From assembly GCA_000739535.1 (NCBI GenBank), contig DF820464.1, positions 933,184 to 995,680 on the forward strand: 62,497 nt of DNA, given 5' to 3'. The notes under the pieces are model-generated. The model ran no database searches. It saw nothing but the letters and a program-made list of their open reading frames with translations, and was not told the DNA's origin. Positions 55,393 to 62,497 of this stretch are shown piece after piece. The stretch's first letter is position 1. Each line of letters begins with the position of its first letter. Made by a program: the position numbers and the translations under genes. The stretch is from Candidatus Vecturithrix granuli (GTDB taxonomy: Bacteria > Moduliflexota > Moduliflexia > Moduliflexales > Moduliflexaceae).

Positions 55393-57162
55393 CAATGTCA
55401 TAAATTTAAGAACGTGTTCCTGTTTTCAGGTATTCGCCGAAGAACTTTTTTTGAATTCTCTGCTGTAAAAACAGGGACGATTTTCTCATATATGCCTCAT
55501 TCGATGAAGACGATGATGTTGAATGGTGCTCACCAAACAGACCTCCAGCCTTGTGGTGTGGAATTCTTCTCCTCATGGTGCTCACCAAACAGACTCCGAC
55601 CTTCATATCATCGGGTTCTTCTCCTGGGGTATTCGTCTTCGCTCACCGTCATTGCCTCTGCCCGGCTCATCAGGACAGCGAATCAAGGGCGATTTACAGC
55701 GCCCGTCTTTTCGTCATCGTATATTTCTGCCGATTTTTGCGGGTTCGAGGAAATTGACGACCTGGGCGAATGGGGATCATGTTCCGTTTCATCTCGCGTT
55801 TCAGATCAGCGTAAAATTCCTGCAAATTCCCCTGGTCCAACAGCAAGGTGACGATGCGATCTTTGAGACGACCAATGGAGAGATTTTTATTCAGTTGATA
55901 CGCATACATGCGCGTGGAATTCTGATTCTCCTGTGCAACCTCATCCTGAAGCTCCCAATGAATCAGTCCCCGAATATTATTGGTCAAGACGGTGGCATAA
56001 AAATCTTGCCGCACTGTCAGTGGCGACGTTCCGGTAAAATTTTCGATCTCAAGAATATTTTTCAAGACATCATAATGGGTTTCACTCCCCCATCGTTTGG
56101 CGTACAATCCTTGAAAATCAGTGTATGGAAAGCGGTCGGCATCCAGAAGGGTGGTCAACAGAATCTCTCGGACGCCATTCTCAAGCGTCAATTGAATGAC
56201 CCGAATGGACAAGACCATCTCTGGATCAATCTCTGGCAGATGCGCTGACAACTTGGGAGGCAGCGGACGATCCGGAGTGTGAAGGGGAATCGAGGTGACC
56301 TGATCGTCCCGGTGGACTGGATGGCCTCCTGGACTTCTTTTAAAAACGTGTCTGATGTGCGGATCACAAACTCTTTGCCCTGGAGGATCATGAGCGCCAT
56401 GAAGTACAAGGCGGGATCCCCCATATCAAACAGCAACAGATCGCCTTGATGCCCTCGCCGCCCGGCCGTCCGCCGATCAAACGCCGCCACCGCCTCAAGG
56501 TGACGAAGGGCTAACTGTCGTTCCTCGCTGGTATATCGGTCAAGCACCGCATGCACACTGATCTCATTTTCCACATCAAACATGACAGAAATCCGTCCCA
56601 TGCTCATGATCACACCATGCTGATTCGTCACCCCTCCAAATTCCTGAAAGATGGCGTCACTCCAAGGTAATTGAACCGTTGACCCATCAATCCCCAACAC
56701 GCGAAAGCCTTTCCACGTGGTAGAGGTATTCTCCGTATAAAACTCCTGCACCAGACATTCATCTAACCGGATAAACGCCTGCTCTGAAAATTTGGGGCGT
56801 GCCTGACAAAATGCGTGTTTGGTGACAGCGCTTGGGCTGCTCTCCCCCTTCAGCACTTTGAGAAACTTGTCTAATTCAATCTGTAAGGTCTTCGTCAGCA
56901 TATTGAGTAAACATCCTATCAGAATGGGAAACATGAGCACTCGTTTCCGAGTAAAATATCTCGGGTCTTTCCGACAGTCTTCCTTCAATTGTTCAGAGAA
57001 TAAGACCGTTTTGAGGGACTCAATGATCTCTCATCCAGTTGTTTTTCATCTTGACTCCTTTCGGCTCTGGGTGATCTGTGAACTTTTGATATTGAGAAAT
57101 ACTTCAATATTGCCCATGTCTTGAAATGTTTCAAGTCATTTTCCCTTAAATTTATGACATTG
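55393..57162 (-). mobile_element. IS4-like insertion sequence with perfect TIRs and 10-bp target duplication
   Basis: 1770 bases. The left end CAATGTCATAAATTTAAG (55393-55410) and the right end CTTAAATTTATGACATTG (57145-57162) are perfect 18-base inverted repeats. GCCCTTTGGG flanks it on both sides (55383-55392 and 57163-57172), a clean 10-base target duplication. The transposase frame is broken by one base. About 300 non-coding bases lie between the transposase stop and the left end and contain a direct repeat of GGTGCTCACCAAACAGAC (about 55526 and 55580). Inserted exactly where the group II intron meets the attC remnant. Confidence 0.88.
55694..56988 (-). pseudogene. IS4-family transposase, frameshifted
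   Basis: The first frame (56988 down to 56188) carries the N-terminal region and the DDE residues FRVLGIDGSTVQLPWSDA (Asp) and LLLFDMGDPALY (Asp). The second (56251 to 55694) carries FQGLYAKRWGSETHYDVLKN, the Y-(2)-R-(3)-E-(6)-K signature with the catalytic Glu. Joining needs one extra base in the run CCTCCCAAG near 56256: IVRCLP continues into KLSAHLPEIDPEMVLSIRVIQL. Recent single-base loss, since all else is intact; the element probably cannot move by itself. Confidence 0.85.
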
Positions 57163-57232
57163 GCCCTTTGGGTAGGGTAGCAAGCTAGCGAGTTACTTAT
57201 ATTTATAAGCACTTTTCCAACAAGCCCCCTCC

Positions 57233-57266
57233 GAACCGGACGTGCAAGTTTCCAAGCATCCGGCTC
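57233..57266 (-). ncRNA. Group II intron domain V
   Basis: 34 nucleotides: GAGCCGGATGC / GCACGTCCGGTTC stem with the TGGAAACT-type tetraloop region and a two-base bulge. It is the catalytic heart of the ribozyme and fixes intron orientation. Confidence 0.9.
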
Positions 57267-57276
57267 TCCAGTGAGA

Positions 57277-59101
57277 TTACGTAAGTTTCTCTCCGTCATA
57301 TGTGCCAGTATGTATCTTTTTATGACACTCATCACATACAAAGAGTGTTTTCCGTCTCATGGCAATCATTGTTTCGACCCATTTAGGCGGTTCTCCCTTG
57401 CCTCTGTATTTCTTTTTGAGGTCGTTGAGCTGCCTGATGTGATGTCCGACGATTCGTACCCCTTCTGCCTTACAGAGTTCACACCGTTCTCCCAACATTC
57501 TTGTGAGCAGTTCATTTCGTGTCCATTTGGCACGAGGTAGTTCATCGTGTATTTCAACGGTATTTTTATAGTGAATTGGCTTCTTTCCGAATATTGCTCT
57601 CAACGGTTCTTTTCCATCTCTTGGGATTACTATCGTGATGACTTTTCGACCATCCGTTGTGTATTGCGTATATTTCCGGAGTATCTGGGTTGCTCCTATT
57701 TTGTGCTTCCTTGCTAAGGTCTTTACCAGTGATGTTTTAAAGAGGTCTCGTAGTTTGTACATCTCTTTGCTCACATTCAGGGCTAATGTATAATAATTTA
57801 TTAACCCTTGTAACTGAGTCTCATAGTGACCGATGATGTCGTAGTCACTATGATTTATTAACTCTGTCCGGTGCATCACTCTTTTATCCTTAGTGACTTT
57901 TTCTTTCCACTTTCGAGTGACATCTCTGGGGGCGAAGAATTTAATTGTACCCTTCATCGTTCTTCTGCGTGTTCTTAGCCCTTCAACGACTACGTTTGCT
58001 TTCTTTACATCGTCTTTGACGACCGTGATTTCATAATTGAGAAAACGGGCTCTTCCATCAGAAGCATGGGTTATGAGTGTCTTTAGTTCTGACAATTCTA
58101 ACTTTAGCTCCTTTTTCAGAAAGACTTTTATTTCCTCGTTTATCTCTTCGGCGTCATGTTTTGTTCCAAGTACTCCAAACAATGTATCGTCGGCGTACCG
58201 TATATACTTCACGCTCTTATAGTTGTCATCTTCGTAACATTGGGAGGGGAGTTTGCTATAACACCTTATATAATTCTTTGGCTTTAACAACGTCTCCTTT
58301 CTTTCTCCAATATGTTGCTTGAACTCGCAGTCTCTGGTTTTCTCGGTTCACTTCTCGTTGCTTGCCTCTTGTGTATTTCTGAGTTATCGTTTCTTCCACG
58401 TATGTATCTAACTCATTCAGGACAATGTTGGCCAATAGTGGACTGACTATTCCTCCCTGTGGCGTCCCCGAATACGTGTGATGATATTTCCAGTCTTCCA
58501 GGTATCCGGCTTTCAACATGTCCCGTAGAAGCATGAGAAAAGTTTCATCTTTGATGTGTCTTCTCAGAATTCCAATTGTCACTTCATGGTCAATGTTATC
58601 GAAGCATCCTTTAATGTCTCCTTCTATAAACCAGTTTACTCCTTTCCAGGTTCGTTTGATTTCCCATAATGCGGTATGACATCCCAACGTGGGTCTGAAA
58701 CCATGGGAACATGTCTTGAATTGCAGCTCGTAGTATGCATTCAGAAGCAATCGAATCACTTCTTGAAGGAGTTTATCTTCCCATCCCGGCATACCTACCG
58801 GACGCTTGCTTCTTCCCTCTCTTTTTAAGATGTAGGGACGTCTTGTCGGTTTCCACTGATATTCTCTCCTTTTGAGCTGATCCAGAATGTGCCCGATTCT
58901 CTCCAATGACATCCCATCTGCCGTATCTTCAGGGGCTGTTCCGGGTGTAAGCGCGCCTTTATTTGCATAGAGGTTCGCGTATGCCACAAGGTAAAGTTCC
59001 TGATTTGTGGCAAGGTTGTAATACACCCTTTTGAGTTCGGGTCCTGCCTCTCCTCTCTTTCTTACCACGTCTAAATACTTTTGAGCTTCAATCAGTAGCA
59101 T
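57277..59101 (-). pseudogene. Group II intron reverse transcriptase/maturase with HNH domain, frameshifted
   Basis: First frame (59101 to 58256, 281 codons): RT domains 0-4, with RRPYILKREGRSKRPVGMP, KTCSHGFRPTLGCHTALWEI, GDIKGCFDNIDH and YSGTPQGGIVSPLLANIVL. Second frame (from about 58290 to 57277): RT domain 5 VKYIRYADDTLFGV, maturase domain X (HYETQLQGLINYYTLALN) and an HNH nuclease CELCKAEG..., VGHHI, CDECHKKIH. They should be one protein of about 600 residues; the joint near 58260-58266 (AAGGTGTTATAGC) needs removal of a single base to read KVYSKLPSQ. The YADD catalytic motif is intact. Confidence 0.88.
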
Positions 59102-59652
59102 TCCGACTTACCTCACTCAGGGTATTTAGCGTTTTCTCACCTGTTCCCCTTCCCCGTGTAACCGGCTTTCCCGGCCGCTGAGTACTATGGGAACTCCGTC
59201 ACCTTGCGGGTCGCCCCGTGTAGGTCATCCCGTTTTCCGCACACAGTAAACGTCCTAGACCGTCTGAGGTCTTCCATTCATATCCTTGCCTCTCCTTCGG
59301 AGAATATCTCTGGCAGCTATCCAGTTACTCACTTGACCCGTTTGAGCAACCTCTTCGGGATGTTGGAACGCATGACATCCTTACTTTCCAGAGCATCGGT
59401 ATTCAATAGGCTTTCCGATGGGGCTTGCATTGTACTATTGGATATTGGAATTCAACCAATCCAGGTTTGACCATCACGATCAGTTCTTGCCCTGTCGTCT
59501 TGCCTACGCCTATTTCGGCTCAACGGGCTTTCTCAGGATGCTGTGTTCACCGTTGGGTTTCCCCATTGGCTACCCTGAGTGAACTCAAGGGGTTCTGATA
59601 GCTTCCCTTGACCCTCTGTGAGGGTAATTTACTCTGCCGTTAAACGGCGCAC

Positions 59653-59678
59653 CGTCCCCTGCAAGCAGCTCGTTAGAT
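59653..59678 (-). other. attC-like site B, right part
   Basis: CGTCCCCTGCAAGCAGCTC then GTTAGAT, an exact GTTRRRY. Complementary to the 5' arm at 55307. It lies 60 bases downstream of the TPR gene stop (59738), as expected for the attC of that cassette. Confidence 0.65.
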
Positions 59679-59737
59679 CCATTTCTTTCTCATATTATGA
59701 GATATTTGAGTCATATTTATATTTTCTGATGTTCCGT

Positions 59738-60637
59738 TCAATATTTCTTAAACCTCTCTATGAGGTGTACAGCCTCCTTTTCTAAGCGTTTTAATCCGAA
59801 CTCTTCAAATGTCTTTTTCGCTTCTGTGATCATATTCATCGCGTGTTCGTGATCGTTAGATTCATCATAAAGCATCTGAGCCTCTACAAGTTTCGCTTCG
59901 GTGGCGTGGTGGGGTTGTTGTTGGCGCGTGAAGATAGTCTTGGCGGCGGCGAGGCAGTTGTGGGTGGCGGGGAAATCGCGCAGGGCGAGGTGGCTTTTGG
60001 CTTCGGAGAGGATGGCTTCGCCGCAACGATAATATTCGATCTCTGTAAAGATTTTCCGGGCGGCGGAGGCGGCTTCGAGCGCGGCGTCCGGCTGATTTTG
60101 CGCGAGGCGGAGCGCGGCGAGGGTCAAGTCCGCTTCGCCGAGGCGGAAAGAGCGCATCTGCTGAAAGAGGGCAATCGCTTCGTTGAGGCTGATTTCCGCT
60201 TTGTCAAGTTCGCCTTGCGCCAAATAAGCCTGCGCGTAGGCGTCTTTGAGCATGGCAATCGCCTCTAGCCTGATGTGTTTTTTGAAATATGCATCTATGA
60301 TGTATAGTCTTTCTAAAGCTTTTTCTAGCTCATTAAAAGCAAGATAAAGCCCTACCGAATTGAGTAGATGAATAGGGGTGTCACCAACAAACACATCTCT
60401 TTTTATCCCATCCTCTAACTCTTTTTCTAAAATAATATAAGCTTCCTTATGATGTTCAATCCCTATGAAGATTTGACTATAGCGCATGGTTAAAAGAATT
60501 GAAATATGCTTTGAATCAAGTGTTTTATTATCCAATATGGCATGATTGATAAGAGAATTCGCCTCTACAATATCTCCTAACGCCCGGCGTAACCGGCGCA
60601 AAAAGGCGGCGGTCACCGAACCCCAAACAAACAACAA
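59738..60637 (-). CDS. TPR-repeat protein fragment or cassette gene reading out of attC
   Basis: A helical repeat protein: LKDAYAQAYLAQGELDKAEISLNEAIALFQQM, LAALRLAQNQPDAALEAASAARKIF and LSEAKSHLALRDFPATHNCLAAAKTIF are tetratricopeptide-like pairs; tail ends KTFEEFGLKRLEKEAVHLIERFKKY. Similar tails occur in LuxR/MalT- or cyclase-linked TPR regions, so it may be a fragment of a larger signalling protein. Oddity: the first 21 codons (MLFVWGSVTAAFLRRLRRALG) are attC-like site C itself, and there is no Met between the attC edge and residue 50. Either translation starts in the attC stem or at Met about 50, or the gene is 5'-truncated. The central part is GC-richer than its edges. Confidence 0.55.
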   Translation of the reverse strand: MLFVWGSVTAAFLRRLRRALGDIVEANSLINHAILDNKTLDSKHISILLTMRYSQIFIGIEHHKEAYIILEKELEDGIKRDVFVGDTPIHLLNSVGLYLAFNELEKALERLYIIDAYFKKHIRLEAIAMLKDAYAQAYLAQGELDKAEISLNEAIALFQQMRSFRLGEADLTLAALRLAQNQPDAALEAASAARKIFTEIEYYRCGEAILSEAKSHLALRDFPATHNCLAAAKTIFTRQQQPHHATEAKLVEAQMLYDESNDHEHAMNMITEAKKTFEEFGLKRLEKEAVHLIERFKKY

Positions 60638-60687
60638 CCCAATTTTCCCCGCCGCCTTTTTGCGTCCGGTTCACGCCATCGTTAGGG
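60575..60687 (-). other. attC-like integron recombination site C
   Basis: 113 bases, TCCTAAC to GTTAGGG (one position off the RYYYAAC/GTTRRRY consensus at each end). CGCCCGGCGTAACCGGCGCAA and TTGCGTCCGGTTCACGCCATC arms with AAAAGGCGGCGG / CCGCCGCCTTTTT closing the hairpin around an AT-rich loop. The most complete of the sites. The dprA-like stop (60671) falls inside it, so the last codons (LQPLTMA) are attC-derived. Confidence 0.75.
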
Positions 60688-61684
60688 GCTGTAAGGTTCT
60701 ATCATGAAATAGCTCTGTCTGTAAAAGTAGTTCATTATGGTTCTCAACTATCGGAGTAGGGTTTATTCGCGAAATCTGTTTGATAATTGTATTAGCTCCA
60801 TTAATTGGATCGATTTTTATTCCTCCATATCTGATCAAATCGTAATTACCTTTGGGAGAATTTTTAAAGTATGAGGGATCCATAACAAATAAAGGGAGCT
60901 TCATTTCAATGGCTGTTTTACCAGCAGCAAAAGTTCCACTCATTTTCCCAGTATCATCTTTCTCTAATCCTGCTTCAATCACTACAATTCCTTTTGATAA
61001 AGCACAAACCAATTTGTTCCTAGCCATTGCGTTCCTGGCTATCCACTTGGTATTAGGTTCAAATTGTGAGACGATAAGCATATTTTGATCCCAGGCATAG
61101 TTTTTAAAATCATTCTTCTTCCGAAATTCTTTAATTCCATAACTCAGGACTATCGTGGTAGTACCCTCAGCTTGTAGCGCTCCAATGTGAGCATTTGAGT
61201 CTACGCCTTTAGCATATCCAGAAATAACGTTTAGTCCTGATTTAGCTATCTCTGAGGCGATCTGTTGAGCAAATTGTTCTCCTTCTTCTGAAACATTTCT
61301 TGAACCAACAATCGCTATCCCATCACTACAGAAAAGAGGGAGGTATCCTTTACAGAATAAAACAGGTGAGATATTATATCTTTCTGAATACCACAAAAAT
61401 TTTAAGGGATAATATGGATGCCCAGGATAAAGAATTTCTATGCCTTCAGCCCGCAACTCTTCATATTCTTGATATATTCTCTCTCTATCATCAAACTGAA
61501 TTTTATCTACAAGAATCTTTGCTAACTCTGGATAGTTTGTGGTGAGTTCACGTTTATTCATCGGAATGTCATTAGGAGTAAGATTATTCCGTTCAAATAT
61601 TTTGGTAATATTGATAAGACTCTTAGGACCAATTCCTCGAGTCTCAAAAAGCCTAAACCAAAAATAGGCTGAATCCATTCTCAT
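60671..61684 (-). CDS. DprA/Smf-like protein (SLOG/Rossmann-type nucleotide- or ssDNA-binding)
   Basis: 337 residues. The SMF core is present: DGIAIVGSRNVSEEGEQFAQQIASEIAKSGLNVISGYAKGVDSNAHIGAL (GSR and GxAxGVD motifs), then QFEPNTKWIARNAMARNKLVCALSKGIVVIEAG and GTFAAGKTAIEMKLPLFVMD. Cellular DprA loads RecA onto transforming DNA; mobile SMF/SLOG proteins have been proposed to sense or bind nucleotides in defence systems. The start overlaps the stop of a phosphoribosyltransferase gene by four bases (ATGA), so the two are co-translated. The pair occupies one cassette between attC-like sites D and C. Confidence 0.85.
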   Translation of the reverse strand: MRMDSAYFWFRLFETRGIGPKSLINITKIFERNNLTPNDIPMNKRELTTNYPELAKILVDKIQFDDRERIYQEYEELRAEGIEILYPGHPYYPLKFLWYSERYNISPVLFCKGYLPLFCSDGIAIVGSRNVSEEGEQFAQQIASEIAKSGLNVISGYAKGVDSNAHIGALQAEGTTTIVLSYGIKEFRKKNDFKNYAWDQNMLIVSQFEPNTKWIARNAMARNKLVCALSKGIVVIEAGLEKDDTGKMSGTFAAGKTAIEMKLPLFVMDPSYFKNSPKGNYDLIRYGGIKIDPINGANTIIKQISRINPTPIVENHNELLLQTELFHDRTLQPLTMA

Positions 61685-62262
61685 CGCTTAGTCCTCGTTT
61701 TAGTTAACGTTACTACAAATACTCTTGCTACTTTACCCTCCTTGTATAAGGCGTCAGTAGCAGCCATTAAAGTTTCTCCTGAGCGATATAGATCATCAAA
61801 AAGAAGAACATATTTTTCTTTGAAACGTTGATCTTTGACATGAAATGCTCCTTCAAGCTGTTCTCTCCTACTCTCATGATCCTCAATGCCTTTCAAAGGG
61901 ATCGTTTGTTTTTGCTTTATCAAATAATCTAAAGGAACTGGAAGACTAATAATTCGACCTATTTCAAGAGCAATTTCTAAAACCGGTTGAAAGGGACGTT
62001 CTAAATTTGAAGGAGGAATGGGTATAATTGCTCCAAGAAACTTATATACCAACAGACTCTTAATGAATTCTGCTGCTGTTTCGGCGATTACAGCGATTTT
62101 CTTTTTGTCATAACGATATTTTAGCTGATATAGCACTTCTCCTATCTCTGTTCGAACTGTATCAAAACCACCGTCTGGTCGAGGTGAACTTGAAACAGTG
62201 TGGATATCTAAAGCCCATCCTGCTCTCCAATTTCCTTTCAAGGGTATTTTTCGTAGTGTCAT
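61681..62262 (-). CDS. ComF-like phosphoribosyltransferase
   Basis: 193 residues. The PRPP-binding loop is clear: KYVLLFDDLYRSGETLMAATDALYKEG (DD.xxSGxT), preceded by YQLKYRYDKK (the YKY element of ComF) and AIIPIPPSNLERPFQPVLEIA. No N-terminal zinc finger, unlike ComF. ComF and DprA both belong to competence, but here they are fused into one mobile cassette with overlapping genes, a combination also seen in predicted nucleotide-based defence islands. ATG 62262 has no strong ribosome binding site. Confidence 0.85.
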   Translation of the reverse strand: MTLRKIPLKGNWRAGWALDIHTVSSSPRPDGGFDTVRTEIGEVLYQLKYRYDKKKIAVIAETAAEFIKSLLVYKFLGAIIPIPPSNLERPFQPVLEIALEIGRIISLPVPLDYLIKQKQTIPLKGIEDHESRREQLEGAFHVKDQRFKEKYVLLFDDLYRSGETLMAATDALYKEGKVARVFVVTLTKTRTKR

Positions 62263-62426
62263 CTTAGATTTTTTACGTCACTTCTTCTAAATCAATCGAT
62301 AGATTAACTTACCAAATCTCCAAGAGTCCCTCTTCTCATCATCGTTATTCAATAAAATATTGGAAGAATTTTGGCAAGCATTTTATGAGAAATTTTAGCA
62401 TCAACTTGTCAAAAACTGAGGAAAGC

Positions 62427-62497
62427 CCCTAACGTCCTGTTTAAGCTGTTTCGTTTGGCTCTTTTTCGTTACCTTATGATTTTTTATACCGAACGAA
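62427..62497 (-). other. Possible attC-like site D (incomplete at window edge)
   Basis: CCCTAACGTCCTGTTTAAGCTGTTTCGTTTGG resembles the R''-L'' side of sites A-C (TAACG followed by a degenerate arm). The partner arm would lie beyond 62497. It would be the upstream boundary of the dprA/phosphoribosyltransferase cassette. Confidence 0.4.

Larger units (their letters stand above)
57172..59652 (-). mobile_element. Group II intron with HNH-bearing maturase, inserted in attC-like site B
   Basis: Minus strand. The 5' end GTGCGCC at 59652 matches the GUGYG consensus. Domain V is unmistakable at 57233-57266: GAGCCGGATGC, TTGGAAACTTG, CACGTCCGGTTC. A domain VI-like stem follows and the intron ends ...CTACCCTAC (AY rule) at 57172. 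About 550 bases before the ORF hold domains I-IV. Exons, read on the minus strand, are ...TGCAGGGGACG and CCAAAGGGCGGGC..., which rejoin into a normal attC arm. The encoded protein is of the LtrA type with a C-terminal HNH nuclease, unlike group IIC introns usually reported in attC sites. Confidence 0.85.

Noticed and set aside
55523-56248. A 241-codon plus-strand frame across the IS4-like element
   Set aside because: It is antisense to the transposase, whose catalytic motifs are on the minus strand.
57172-59652. Classifying the attC-inserted intron as group IIC-attC
   Set aside because: The maturase has a C-terminal HNH domain and the intron is on the cassette-gene strand, both unlike that class; left as an unclassified HNH-type group II intron.
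59843-60268. A 141-codon Gly/Ala/Glu-rich plus-strand frame
   Set aside because: It is the complement of the GC-rich TPR repeats; low complexity and no start signal.

Overview
The window looks like a chromosomal stretch of a Gram-negative, heterotrophic, uncultured-type bacterium. It encodes a beta-barrel porin, periplasmic binding proteins for ABC and TTT uptake systems, remnants of a MacAB-type efflux pump, hybrid sensor kinases and MurA. Moderate GC, very many ABC/TTT transporters and dense intergenic palindromes recall candidate-phylum genomes such as Modulibacteria (KSB3). That placement is a guess from gene content only; no rRNA or tRNA gene was seen.

Left part (1-18,965): a decayed MacB/MacA pair; a UbiA prenyltransferase; an NMT1/SsuA-type ABC importer (two paralogous permeases, binding protein, ATPase) with a sugar-phosphate isomerase-like protein; a tripartite tricarboxylate transporter (TctC-TctB-TctA) followed by a second isomerase and a Gfo/Idh/MocA oxidoreductase. 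Together these look like an uptake-plus-catabolism block for a polyol, sugar acid or carboxylate. Then come a Dam-type methylase with a decayed HTH partner, a sulfur module (MBL-rhodanese protein and a split YeeE/YedE transporter), and an ABC-F protein behind a highly structured leader that ends in an intrinsic terminator.

Middle (19,000-46,700): truncated regulators (ECF sigma, sigma-54 activator) next to a lipid-modification cluster (Cfa-type methyltransferase, DUF1365, FAD oxidoreductase, desaturase, MFS, DUF1475, DUF1295) resembling the ChrR/ECF-linked unsaturated or furan fatty acid clusters of proteobacteria. Next are asparaginase, a porin with a small PBP-like protein, and a D-threonine-aldolase-like PLP enzyme. 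An amino-sugar/peptidoglycan-flavoured cluster follows: MurA with Asp at the catalytic Cys position, an APH-kinase/RapZ C-terminal fusion, two sugar-binding proteins, four CUT1-type permeases, a MurQ-like SIS protein and an AroE homologue. No ATPase is present, and a hicBA toxin-antitoxin pair sits inside the transporter gene string.

Right part (46,990-62,497): a hybrid histidine kinase overlapped by a REC-HATPase protein that has lost its phospho-acceptor His; an ISL3-family IS that truncates a methyltransferase; and then what I read as part of an integron cassette array transcribed leftwards. Three attC-like sites of about 111-113 bp (one split by insertions) and the start of a fourth delimit cassettes holding a restriction-modification pair, a TPR protein, and a DprA/SLOG-phosphoribosyltransferase pair. 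One attC is split by a group II intron (HNH-bearing maturase, frameshifted), and a 1770-bp IS4-like element (18-bp perfect terminal repeats, 10-bp target duplication) is inserted exactly at the intron's 3' junction. No integrase gene is visible; by polarity it would lie beyond the right edge.

Throughout, intergenic spaces are filled by at least seven families of short palindromic repeats, several of which abut gene truncations, ribosome binding sites or C-termini.
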